Source: Nocardia goodfellowii
GTDB taxonomy: Bacteria; Actinomycetota; Actinomycetes; Mycobacteriales; Mycobacteriaceae
Assembly (NCBI RefSeq): GCF_017875645.1
Contig: NZ_JAGGMR010000001.1
Coordinates: forward strand, 3,038,001-3,102,000
Reading direction: 5' to 3'
DNA: 64,000 bases
Shown: positions 45,346 through 53,526 of the stretch, piece after piece
Layout of the letters: every line of letters begins with the position of its first letter
Position numbering within the stretch: the stretch's first letter is position 1
The notes under the pieces: model-generated
Told to the model about the DNA's origin: nothing
The model's database searches: none
The model's input: only the letters and a program-made list of their open reading frames with translations
Program-made: the position numbers and the translations under genes

Positions 45346-46439
45346 CGCCCGCTGCCCCAGACCAGCGTCATGCCGGCGTACTTCCACTTGCTGGTCTCGA
45401 TGGCCAGCAGCATCACGTTGTCGCCCGCGCGCACCCGCCCGGTCGTCGCGGCCTCGTCCAGCGCCAGCGGCACCGCGGCCGATCCGGTCGCGCCGACGCG
45501 GGCGATGTTCTCATAAACCTTGTCCCGCAACGCGAGCCATTCGTCGGTGAGCAGCCCGGCCGCCTCGAGCTCGCTGGTCATGTAGCCCGCGTTGCCCTCG
45601 GGCACGACCCAGAGCGCGATGTCCTCGGCGGCCAGGTCACTGGCCTGCAACAGAGCCTTCAAGGACCGGGTGATCATGTGCGGAATGAACTTTCCGGATT
45701 CGACGACGTCGACCTGGAGTGCCACCAGCCGCTTGGCCAGCGCCTGCTGATGCAGCGGCGCGTGGGTGGCGCCGCCGATCACCTGCATACCCGGCTTCTT
45801 CAGGCCGCCCATGGTCTCCAGGACCGAACCCAGCACGCCGGACCGGATACCCGGCACGGCCGCCTCTGCGCGCAGCACGAGTGCGCCCGCGCCGTCGCCG
45901 AAGGTGTAGGCCACCAGCCGATCTCGCATCCGCACCCGCTCGGGGTCGATGCCGCGATACAGCGGCACCAGCAGCGGCGAGATGGCCTCACAGCCGACCA
46001 CGAGCGCGTTGCGGAAGGCGCCGCGCGTCAGGTAGCCGTAGGCGATGTCGGCGGCTTCGACGAAACCCGCGCAGCCGGAACGGATTTCGAGGGTGGCGCA
46101 CTCGGCGATGCCGAGATGCTGCTGGACGAAGGTGACCGCGGGCGGCAGCTGGTACTCCGGGCTGGCGGTCGACATCACGATGAGGTCGATGTCGGCGGGG
46201 CGCAGGCCGGCCCGCTCGATGGCCTGCGCCGCGGCGCGGGCCGCCATCTCCGAGTTGCTGATCAGGTGTTCACCGGTGTGCGGGTCGATCATCCAATGCC
46301 GGTGCTGGACTTGGATGCCCTCGAGAATGTCCTCGGGCACCGGCCCGACCAGCGCCTCGACCTGCTTGTTGTCGATGGGCTCGCCGTGCAGGTAGCTGCC
46401 GGTGCCTACCAGGTGTACCGACAATCCGTTCGTAGCCAT
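45342..46439 (-). CDS. KASIII-like (FabH-family) protein with altered catalytic triad
   Basis: 365 residues. The FabH fold is clear: GTGSYLHGEPIDNKQVEALV, SEMAARAAAQAIERAGLRPADIDLIVMSTASPE, the active Cys123 in EIRSGCAGFVEAADIAYGYL and SAAVPLALDEA. The other catalytic residues of the Cys-His-Asn triad appear replaced: VPEGN (Glu281) stands where VPHQAN provides His, and VGATGS (Ala317) where YGNTSA provides Asn. Decarboxylative condensation is therefore doubtful; a Cys-dependent acyltransferase role, as in some KASIII-like enzymes of natural-product clusters, is possible. Confidence 0.85.
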   Translation of the reverse strand: MATNGLSVHLVGTGSYLHGEPIDNKQVEALVGPVPEDILEGIQVQHRHWMIDPHTGEHLISNSEMAARAAAQAIERAGLRPADIDLIVMSTASPEYQLPPAVTFVQQHLGIAECATLEIRSGCAGFVEAADIAYGYLTRGAFRNALVVGCEAISPLLVPLYRGIDPERVRMRDRLVAYTFGDGAGALVLRAEAAVPGIRSGVLGSVLETMGGLKKPGMQVIGGATHAPLHQQALAKRLVALQVDVVESGKFIPHMITRSLKALLQASDLAAEDIALWVVPEGNAGYMTSELEAAGLLTDEWLALRDKVYENIARVGATGSAAVPLALDEAATTGRVRAGDNVMLLAIETSKWKYAGMTLVWGSGR

Positions 46440-46469
46440 GCGGTGTCCTCGGTCTCTCGTATGTGTCGA

Positions 46470-48803
46470 TCAGCTCGGCGACAGCACGATGCTGAAATGG
46501 GTGCCGCCGAGCGAGGAGCTGTTCACCAGCACCGCACCGTCGCGGGGCCGATCGGGCCGGCAGGCGGCCAGCGCCGCCGACAGCAGGCCGCCGACGCCGA
46601 TCTGCTCGCCCAGCGACCGTTTCGCCGAAACACGGTGCGGCCCGGCGGCACCGAAGATCCGGTCCAGCGCGCGCTGCTCCGGTGCGTCGATAGCCGGCCA
46701 GCCGACCTCGTTCATCCACACCTGCGCGATGTCGGAGACCGCCAGCCCGGCGCTCTCGATCGCGGCCCGCATGGCGCGTTCACTGCCCGCGCCCCGCGGA
46801 TCGGTCCGGCCGACTCCCAGCGCGTCGGCGGCCGAGGCGTGCCCGAGCACCTCGGCGTACACGGTGGCGCCGCGGCGGCGCGCGTTGTCGGCGCTTTCCA
46901 GGACGACGGCGGCGGCACCCTCGGCGAGTGTGAACGCGTCCCGCGGACCCATCGGGACGCCGAGCCGGTGGTAGGCGAGGGCGACCAGATCGGTGAGCGT
47001 GTCCGCCGCGGTGGCCAGGATCGCGGTGGCGCGGCCGACCGACACCAGGTCGAAGCCATAGCAGAGCGCGTTCGCGCCGGCGGCATGGCCAGCGGTGACC
47101 GTGGAGGTCGGGCCGAGCGCGCCGAGCAAAGTGGCCACGCTGCCCGCCGCCGCGTTGTACACGGTGTTCGGGAACACCGCCGGATTCGCGGCGGCCGCAC
47201 CTTCTTCGCGCAGCGGCCGGACGAACTGCTCCATCGCCTGCATGGGACCGAGGCCGGTGCCGAAGACTACGCCGACCCGGTTCGGATCGTCGGCGATCAG
47301 GTCCGCCCCGGCCGCTTGCACGGCCTGCGTCGCGGCGCAGGTCGACAACAGGCCGAGCCGGTCCATCCGGCGAGCCTCGCGCCGGGTCAGATGACCGGCC
47401 GGATCGACCTCGATCCGCCCGAGCCGCATGCCGTCTTCGATCCGGCCGCAATCCCGGCCCTCGGTCAGCGCCCGCAACGCCGCCTCGATGCCGACTCCGG
47501 CGGCTCCGACGGCCCCCGCCCCGGTCAGCACCACGCGGGTCCGCAGCGCCGCCGGCCGGACGACACCGGTCGGGCGGTCGGCGAAGGCGACACTGGCGTT
47601 CGCGCCGGCGAAGGCGAAATTGTTCGAGATCGCGTTGCGCGGCCGGCCGACGCGTGGCTCGACGGCGACATGGTCGAGCCGGCATTCGGCGTCGGGGACA
47701 AGGAGATTCGCGGTCGGCGGGAGGACGCCGTGGCGCAGTGCGCCGACCGTGATGATGGCCTCCACCGCGCCCGCCGCGCCCAGCAGATGTCCGATCATCG
47801 ACTTGGAGCTGCTCACCGGGACCGAGTCGGCGGCGTCCCGCAGGGCCAGGCGGGTCGCTTTGGCTTCGGCGCTGTCATTGCGCGGCGTGCCGGTGCCGTG
47901 GCTGTTGATGTAGCCGATCTCGTCGTCGCCCAGGCCCGACCACTCCATCGCGGCGCGCATCGCGCGGGCCGCGCCGGTGCCGTCGGGGCGGGGCGCGGTC
48001 GGGTGATAGCCGTCCGCCGAGAGCCCGTATCCCTTGATCTCGCAGAGTGGTTCGATGTCGGCCGCCGCCACCAGGTCGGCACGGGCCAGCACGAGCATGC
48101 CGCTGCCCTCGCCGAGCGAGAGCCCGGTTCGCTTGTCCTGGTACGGGGCGGCCGGAGTCGGGGACAGCGAGCCCAGCGAATTGAAGCCGGCATAGGCGAC
48201 GTCGGAGAGGGCGTCGGTGCCGCCCGCCAGCACGATGTCGGCCCGGCCGAAGGCAATCAGGTCGGCGGCATAGCCGATCGCGTTCGCGCCCGCCGCGCAC
48301 GCCGTGTTCACCGTCAAGGTTGGTCCCTTGCACTGGAATTCGGCGGCCAGCGACTCGGCGATCGCCTGCGGCGGGCCGTACATCGCCAACTCGGCGGCGC
48401 CGTTGCCGGTGCCGTCGCCCAACCACTCCATGGTGCTGAGCAGTCCGGCGTTGCAGGTGCCCAGGACCACCGCCCGCCGCTCCGGAGCGACCCCGGAGAC
48501 GAGCGTGTGCGCCGCGTCCATCGCCTCCTGGGCGGCGGCGAACGCGAAATCGAAAGCCCGGTCGCGGAATCCGCCGACCGCGGCCGCGACCGGCGAGGGC
48601 GGTACGGGGGAGCGCACCTCGCCGCCGATCCGGGTCCGGTACTCGGCCATCGGCAGGTGCTCGACCAGGCGGATCGCGACGTGGCCGGTGCTGACGCCGT
48701 CCCACAGCGCTTTCGCGGTGTCACCCTGGGAGGTGACGGCGCCCACGGCGACCACGACCACCGTCTGCATCGGTGTGGTGTCGAATTCTTCTCGTTCCTT
48801 CAC
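46470..48803 (-). CDS. Fused ketosynthase-chain length factor (KS-CLF)
   Basis: 777 residues from GTG 48803 (AGGAG six nt upstream); a TTG at 48827 overlapping the previous stop is the alternative. Residues ~13-415 are a complete KAS II-type KS with Cys169 (VNTACAAGANAIG), His302 (INSHGTGTPRND), Lys334 and His339 (SSSKSMIGHLLGAAGAVEA). Residues ~422-777 are a second KS fold whose nucleophile position is His573 (VTAGHAAGANAL) and whose first catalytic His segment is lost (QVWMNEVGWPAID). The second half is best read as a CLF. Type II KS and CLF are normally separate proteins. Confidence 0.85.
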   Translation of the reverse strand: MKEREEFDTTPMQTVVVVAVGAVTSQGDTAKALWDGVSTGHVAIRLVEHLPMAEYRTRIGGEVRSPVPPSPVAAAVGGFRDRAFDFAFAAAQEAMDAAHTLVSGVAPERRAVVLGTCNAGLLSTMEWLGDGTGNGAAELAMYGPPQAIAESLAAEFQCKGPTLTVNTACAAGANAIGYAADLIAFGRADIVLAGGTDALSDVAYAGFNSLGSLSPTPAAPYQDKRTGLSLGEGSGMLVLARADLVAAADIEPLCEIKGYGLSADGYHPTAPRPDGTGAARAMRAAMEWSGLGDDEIGYINSHGTGTPRNDSAEAKATRLALRDAADSVPVSSSKSMIGHLLGAAGAVEAIITVGALRHGVLPPTANLLVPDAECRLDHVAVEPRVGRPRNAISNNFAFAGANASVAFADRPTGVVRPAALRTRVVLTGAGAVGAAGVGIEAALRALTEGRDCGRIEDGMRLGRIEVDPAGHLTRREARRMDRLGLLSTCAATQAVQAAGADLIADDPNRVGVVFGTGLGPMQAMEQFVRPLREEGAAAANPAVFPNTVYNAAAGSVATLLGALGPTSTVTAGHAAGANALCYGFDLVSVGRATAILATAADTLTDLVALAYHRLGVPMGPRDAFTLAEGAAAVVLESADNARRRGATVYAEVLGHASAADALGVGRTDPRGAGSERAMRAAIESAGLAVSDIAQVWMNEVGWPAIDAPEQRALDRIFGAAGPHRVSAKRSLGEQIGVGGLLSAALAACRPDRPRDGAVLVNSSSLGGTHFSIVLSPS

Positions 48804-48823
48804 GACGGACTCCTGTTCGGATT

Positions 48824-50092
48824 TCAAATGCGCTTGAGGGCCAGCGCCGCGGACTGGCCGGACAGGCCCCGCCCGATCGCGAGGCTGTAGTCGGATTTCA
48901 GATCGCGCGCGGTGCCGGGCACCCAGTCCAGGTCACAGTCCGCCGCCGCGTGCTCGAGGTTGAGGGTCGGCGGGACGGCGCCCTCGCGCAGTGCCGCCGC
49001 CGCCAGTGCGACATTCATGGCGCCCGCGGCGGACAGCAATTGGCCGACCGCGGGTTGCACGCTGCTTGCCAGGACCGAGTCCGCGCCGGTGCCGAGCGCG
49101 GCCCGGAGTCCGCGGGCCTCGGCCGCGTCCGCGCGGGGTACGGCGGCGCCGTCCGCGGCCACGTACCCGACGGCGGCGCCGCCGATGGCGGCTTCGCGCA
49201 GCGCGGACCGGGCGGAGGTGGCCAGGCCGGACCCGTCGCCCCAGATTCGGCCGGGCACAACCGGTTCCCAGCCGCCGCCGAAGCCGACGATCTCCGCGTA
49301 TGGCTCGATGCCGCGACGCAGCGCGGCATCGTAGTTCTCCAGGACGAGAATGCAGGCCCCTTCGCCCAGCACGGTGCCGGAGGCTGCCTGGTCGTAGGGC
49401 CGCACCGAGCCGGGGTCGCTTGCCGCCGTGAGTAATTCGAGCCGGTCCAATTTCGAGGCGCACCACCAAGAGACGGCGTCATCGAAAGCGCCCGCGACCG
49501 CGACCGCGGTATCACCACGCGCGACAGCCCGATACGCGTTGCCGATCGCGCTGATCCCCGCGTCGCCCGCCCCGGACTGGAAGGCGCTCGGCCCGGCGAA
49601 CCCGAACTCGTCCGAAAGGAAGAACATTTCGGCCGAGGGCAGCCCCTCGATGAAGAACAGCGGGTACATGTTCGCCGCCGCCTTGCCGAGCCGCTCCATG
49701 TCGATCGATCCGTCGTCGGCACGGGCCTCGACCGTCGCGTCCAGCACATGGCGTGGATCGGCGATCTGGTTCTCGCTCGCCAGGTAGACCCCGACCGTGT
49801 CGTTGCCGGGTGTCGCCGGGTCGATCCTCGCCTCATCGGCCGCGAGCCGGACCGCAGTGTGTGCCAGCTGATTCGCCCGCGTCATCAGCCGCAGCGATTT
49901 CCGGTTGCGCACATAGGGTTTCGCGTCGAAGTCGGCGATCTCGGCGCCGAGCCGCGTGCGCAGCGCGGACGGATCGTAGTGCTGCACGCGGCGTACCGCA
50001 CTGTGCCCGGCGAGCAGCGCCTTCCACGTCTGGGTGAAGCCGATCCCCAGGGGCGACACCACGCCGATGCCGCTGATCACAACGCGATTCAT
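48824..50092 (-). CDS. Degenerate ketosynthase/CLF-like protein
   Basis: 422 residues. The KS fold is intact (VVISGIGVVSPLGIGFTQTWKALLAG, YDQAASGTVLGEGACILVLEN), but each catalytic element is altered. The Cys site reads FQSGAGDAGISAIG (Gly176), the His loop VAADGAAVPRADAAEA lacks His, and the K/H segment reads SSVQPAVGQLLSAAGAMN. It cannot condense by itself and should act as a CLF partner, probably for the active KS at 50559. Both flanking overlaps are 4 nt with the dehydratase-like gene and near-overlap with KS-CLF, indicating coordinated production. Confidence 0.82.
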   Translation of the reverse strand: MNRVVISGIGVVSPLGIGFTQTWKALLAGHSAVRRVQHYDPSALRTRLGAEIADFDAKPYVRNRKSLRLMTRANQLAHTAVRLAADEARIDPATPGNDTVGVYLASENQIADPRHVLDATVEARADDGSIDMERLGKAAANMYPLFFIEGLPSAEMFFLSDEFGFAGPSAFQSGAGDAGISAIGNAYRAVARGDTAVAVAGAFDDAVSWWCASKLDRLELLTAASDPGSVRPYDQAASGTVLGEGACILVLENYDAALRRGIEPYAEIVGFGGGWEPVVPGRIWGDGSGLATSARSALREAAIGGAAVGYVAADGAAVPRADAAEARGLRAALGTGADSVLASSVQPAVGQLLSAAGAMNVALAAAALREGAVPPTLNLEHAAADCDLDWVPGTARDLKSDYSLAIGRGLSGQSAALALKRI

Positions 50093-50562
50093 GGGACTTC
50101 CTTAGGTGGGGCCGAATTGTTGACCATGGCCAGTTCCCGGGCGAGCACGACCACGGTGTCGCCGATGGTGATCCGGCCGGACAGCACCGCGTGCGCGCGG
50201 TCGTGTTCGCGGATGTCCACCGCCAGCCGGAGCTGGTCGCCCGGGCGCACGTAGTGGCGGAACTGCACCCGGCGCACCCCCGTCAGCTGCCATTGCCCGC
50301 CTACCGTCGCGGCGAGCAGGGTGTCGGCCAGATTCGAGATTCCGTGCAGCAGCAGCACTCCCGGCAGCACCGGAAAGCGCTGGAAGTGGGTATCGAACAC
50401 GGCCAGCGTGTTCGGCACGTTCGCCAGCGCCACCGCCCGGGCACCGACGTGCAACTCGACGATCCGATCCAGGCACAGCCCGCCCGCCCGCGCGAGTTCG
50501 TCGGGCGGGACCCGCAGTTCACCGTCCCAGCGCGGCGCGGACAGCATGCTGTCGATGGTCAT
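50089..50562 (-). CDS. FabZ-like hot-dog dehydratase subunit (His-bearing)
   Basis: 157 residues from ATG 50562, overlapping the KS stop by 4 nt. The FabZ active-site segment aligns without gaps: FDTHFQRFPVLPGVLLLHGIS against the FabZ pattern F-x-G-H-F-P-x-x-P-x-x-P-G-V-L-x-x-E. His59 is present, but the catalytic acid position is His73. The C-terminal strands match the hot-dog fold (VRRVQFRHYVRPGDQLRLAVDI). With the complementary protein at 51812 it may form a heterodimeric 3-hydroxyacyl-ACP dehydratase. Confidence 0.75.
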   Translation of the reverse strand: MTIDSMLSAPRWDGELRVPPDELARAGGLCLDRIVELHVGARAVALANVPNTLAVFDTHFQRFPVLPGVLLLHGISNLADTLLAATVGGQWQLTGVRRVQFRHYVRPGDQLRLAVDIREHDRAHAVLSGRITIGDTVVVLARELAMVNNSAPPKEVP

Positions 50563-51815
50563 GGTGCCTCCAGCAGCAGTGAGGCGTTGGTGCCGCCGAA
50601 GGCGAAGGAGTTGACCACCGCTACCGAAAGCTCCGCTGCGCGTGCCTGATTCGGGACGTAGTCCAGATCGAGCTTGGGATCGGGTTCGGTGTGGTTGATC
50701 GTCGGCGGCACCAGTCCCTCGGCGAATCCGCGCAGTGCGGCAAGGACATTGAGCGCACCCGCACCCGCCGTCAAATGCCCGGTCATCGACTTGGGCGAGG
50801 TGACGAGCAACTCGTGCGCATGCGCGCCGAAGACCTGCTTGATCGCCGCGGTCTCGGAGGTGTCGTTGCCCGGCGTGCTGGTGCCGTGGGCGTAAACGCA
50901 ATCGACGGCGTCCGGACCGATGCCGGCATCGGCGATCGCGTTGGCCATCGCGGTGATGGAACCGCCGCCGTCCGGCGGGGAGTCGGTGATCCGGTAGGCG
51001 TTCATCGTCGCCGCGTAGCCGCCGACCCGCCCGAGGATTCGCGTCCCCCGCGCCCGTGCGATCCGCTCGTCCTCGAGCACCATCAGCACCGAGCCCTCGC
51101 CGAGCACGAACCCGTCCCGGTTCGCGTCGAACGGTTTGGAGGCCCGGGTCGGATCGTCGTTGTACCTGGTGGTCAGCGCGCCCAGCAAGGAGAAACCGGA
51201 GACATCCAGCCACGTCGTCAGCGCGTCCTGTCCACCCGCGATCGCCATGGTGATCTCTCCCGCCTGGATGCGCCGGAAAGCTTCGCCGATCGCGTGCGTG
51301 GCCGAGGCGCAGGCGGTGCTGATTCCGCTGATGGGCCCGCGGCAGCCGCCCACTTCGGCGATGGCGGCCAGATCGATCCCTTGATCACAGCGCAGGGTGC
51401 TGTCCGGGTCGCGCCGATAGATCTCGGCTCCGTCGCTGCGCTTGCGGGTCAGCCCGATCTCGGCCAGTTCGGCGGCTTCCGGCCGGCCGACATGCCCGCC
51501 GACGAAGACGCCCCGTGACTCCGGGGCATGATGCCCGGCCGGGTCGCCCGCGTCAGCGATCGCCTCGGCGGCCGCGACGACGCCGAAAGCCCCTGCACGA
51601 GTGAGCAATTCCCAGCGTTGGGTGTGTAGCAGCTCGGGCGCGGGTGCGAAATCGCGCACCATCCCGGCGATCTGCACCGAGAACGAGCCGGGATCGAAGG
51701 TGGCGATCCGGCCCACCCCGCTGCGGCCCGCCGCCAGCGCGGACCAGGTGTCGGGCGCGGTGTTGCCGACCGGAGTCACGGCGCCGATGCCGGTGATGAC
51801 GACCTTGTTGTTCAT
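50559..51815 (-). CDS. Ketosynthase (FabF-type, catalytically complete)
   Basis: 418 residues from ATG 51815, overlapping the previous stop by 4 nt. All condensing residues are present: Cys169 (GISTACASATHAIG), His310 (YAHGTSTPGND), Lys342 and His347 (TSPKSMTGHLTAGAGALN). Also GFVLGEGSVLMVLE and VVNSFAFGGTNASLLL. It elongates acyl chains on the ACP with malonyl-ACP. It is followed, after a 157-residue dehydratase-like gene, by a non-catalytic KS, so a KS/CLF heterodimer is likely. Confidence 0.9.
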   Translation of the reverse strand: MNNKVVITGIGAVTPVGNTAPDTWSALAAGRSGVGRIATFDPGSFSVQIAGMVRDFAPAPELLHTQRWELLTRAGAFGVVAAAEAIADAGDPAGHHAPESRGVFVGGHVGRPEAAELAEIGLTRKRSDGAEIYRRDPDSTLRCDQGIDLAAIAEVGGCRGPISGISTACASATHAIGEAFRRIQAGEITMAIAGGQDALTTWLDVSGFSLLGALTTRYNDDPTRASKPFDANRDGFVLGEGSVLMVLEDERIARARGTRILGRVGGYAATMNAYRITDSPPDGGGSITAMANAIADAGIGPDAVDCVYAHGTSTPGNDTSETAAIKQVFGAHAHELLVTSPKSMTGHLTAGAGALNVLAALRGFAEGLVPPTINHTEPDPKLDLDYVPNQARAAELSVAVVNSFAFGGTNASLLLEAP

Positions 51816-52258
51816 GAGCGGTCCCCACTTCGCAGGATTTCTTCGCGACCGCGCACCGACTCGGCATCCTCGAGCATGTCGGCGTCGATCAGTGCGCACA
51901 TCAGGTCCTCGACCTCGAGGACGGTCCGGTCGCCGACCGAGAGCCGGCCCGAGACCACGATGGTGTCTCCGGCCGACTGGATGTCGGCGGCGGCGACGAC
52001 GTCGTCGCCCGGACCCACCTTCGATCGCGCCAGCACCGCGCCCACCGACAGCAGCACCGCGCGGTGCTTGCGTTCGGTGCTCAGATAGACCAGCCACGCC
52101 GCGCTCTGCGCGAGCACTTCGAGCTGTATCGGCAGCGGCATGTAACGGCCGTAATCATCTGCGGCCCAATATGTCTCACTAGAGCTGGTGCGCTTGATCG
52201 CCTCGATGCGGGTCCACGGTTCCAGGGCGTCGATGCGATCGACCAGATGGAATCTCAT
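51812..52258 (-). CDS. FabA/FabZ-like hot-dog protein (Glu-bearing)
   Basis: 148 residues. The central helix has PLPIQLEVLAQSAAWLVYL, equivalent to the FabZ helix with the catalytic acid at Glu47, but the preceding segment AADDYGRYMP has no His. The rest is hot-dog beta-sheet (VVVSGRLSVGDRTVLEVEDLMCAL). Alone it should be inactive as a dehydratase. It is the complement of the His-bearing protein at 50089, so a shared active site across a heterodimer is plausible. Overlaps the KS start by 4 nt. Confidence 0.7.
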   Translation of the reverse strand: MRFHLVDRIDALEPWTRIEAIKRTSSSETYWAADDYGRYMPLPIQLEVLAQSAAWLVYLSTERKHRAVLLSVGAVLARSKVGPGDDVVAAADIQSAGDTIVVSGRLSVGDRTVLEVEDLMCALIDADMLEDAESVRGREEILRSGDRS

Positions 52259-52270
52259 GACCGCACCGCG

Positions 52271-52669
52271 TCAGCTCGCCGCGCCGACATGCGGAGAGAC
52301 CAGGTCAGCGAGGTTGCGCACCGTGAAGAGGTTCATCACGTCCTCGGCGGGCAGCTTGCCGCTGAGCTCCGCCGGATCGATCTGCGGCATCACCTTTTCC
52401 AGCTGCGCCAGGCCGACTTCGGAGACGACGCCGTCGTCGGTGCCGAACTGCTCGTCCGGGATGCCGCCTTGGATCCGCTCGCTCAGTTCGCTGGTCGTGA
52501 TCTTGACGCCGAGCCGGCGCTCGATCCGGAAGAGGATGTCGAGCAGGTCGATCGACTCCGCACCGACCTCCCCGAAAAGCGTTGCGTCGGCGCCGACCTC
52601 GTCGATGTCGAGCGCGACCGCCTCGGCCACTATCGCACGGACGGCGTCGATGACACTGGTTTCGGACAT
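52271..52669 (-). CDS. Acyl carrier protein with long C-terminal insertion
   Basis: 132 residues, against ~80 for a normal ACP. The phosphopantetheine site is Ser39 in GEVGAESIDLLDILFRIERRLGVKI, preceded by helix I (VIDAVRAIVAEAVALDIDEV). The extra ~45 residues (SELSERIQGG...AQLEKVMPQIDPAEL) lie between helix II and the final helix (TVRNLADLVSPHV). It carries the growing chain for the KS, KR and DH proteins encoded around it. The extension could contact the paired KS proteins. Confidence 0.85.
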   Translation of the reverse strand: MSETSVIDAVRAIVAEAVALDIDEVGADATLFGEVGAESIDLLDILFRIERRLGVKITTSELSERIQGGIPDEQFGTDDGVVSEVGLAQLEKVMPQIDPAELSGKLPAEDVMNLFTVRNLADLVSPHVGAAS

Positions 52670-52731
52670 GGCTGTTCCCTCTATCTGTGGTGGTCCGATC
52701 GCACTGACGTTGTGCGCGAGAAACGGGCCCG

Positions 52732-53526
52732 TCAGCGACGGGCGGTCTTCTTCAGTGGTTTGCCCAGAAGCAAAGTGCCGCCGCCCATTCCGTCGATCGG
52801 AATGAGCGCGCCGCTGAGGTGCCTGGTGTGTGCCGCAGCCAGGAAGGACACCACTTCGGCGACCTCCTCGACGGAGGTGGCGCCGGGGACGGGGACCTGC
52901 CCGATGATGCCGTCGCTGTTGCCGCCGCTGAGCACGTCGGCGATCATCTCGGTCTCCACGAAACCGGGCAGCACGGCGTTGACCCGGATACCGAACCTGG
53001 CGAACTCGAGTGCCGAGGCCTTCGTGAAGGAGTTGATCGCGGCCTTGGACGCGGCGTAGCCGGAGGCTCCCAGCCAGGCTCGCTGGCCCATGACCGAGGA
53101 GACGTTGACGATGGCCGCCCCGTCCTGCTGGGTGAGTGCGGCGGAAGCGGCACGCGTGCAGTTGAAGACGCCGCCGAAATTCACTCTCATCACGTCGAGC
53201 CAGTCGGCCTCGTCCATCTGCATGATCAGCTGGTTGCGGGTGATACCGCAGTTGTTGACCAGTATGTCGAGCCGGCCGGCCTGGGCCAGGGTTGCCTGTA
53301 CCACCGCCTCGGCATCGCCTGGGAGTGACACGTCACCCTGTACCGCGATGGCCCGGCCGCCGTTGTTCTCGATCTCCGCGACGATTTTCTCGGCGGCCTG
53401 ATCGCCGCGAAAATAGTTCACTGCTACGAATGCGCCTTCGGCGGCCAGCCGGCGGCATATCGCTTGTCCGATCCCGCCCGATCCGCCGGTTATCAATGCG
53501 GCTCGGCCGGTGTGAATGGATGACAT
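52732..53526 (-). CDS. 3-Oxoacyl-ACP reductase (FabG-type SDR)
   Basis: 264 residues from ATG 53526 with GGGAGGG 5 nt upstream. SDR motifs: TGGSGGIG at residues 13-20 (NADPH), LVNNCGITRNQLI, the catalytic Ser-Tyr-Lys in NVSSVMGQRAWLGASGYAASKAA and RVNAVLPGFVETEM. It reduces the beta-keto group after each condensation. It is the first gene of the long minus-strand operon, so the promoter lies in the divergent region before the acyltransferase gene. Confidence 0.9.
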   Translation of the reverse strand: MSSIHTGRAALITGGSGGIGQAICRRLAAEGAFVAVNYFRGDQAAEKIVAEIENNGGRAIAVQGDVSLPGDAEAVVQATLAQAGRLDILVNNCGITRNQLIMQMDEADWLDVMRVNFGGVFNCTRAASAALTQQDGAAIVNVSSVMGQRAWLGASGYAASKAAINSFTKASALEFARFGIRVNAVLPGFVETEMIADVLSGGNSDGIIGQVPVPGATSVEEVAEVVSFLAAAHTRHLSGALIPIDGMGGGTLLLGKPLKKTARR

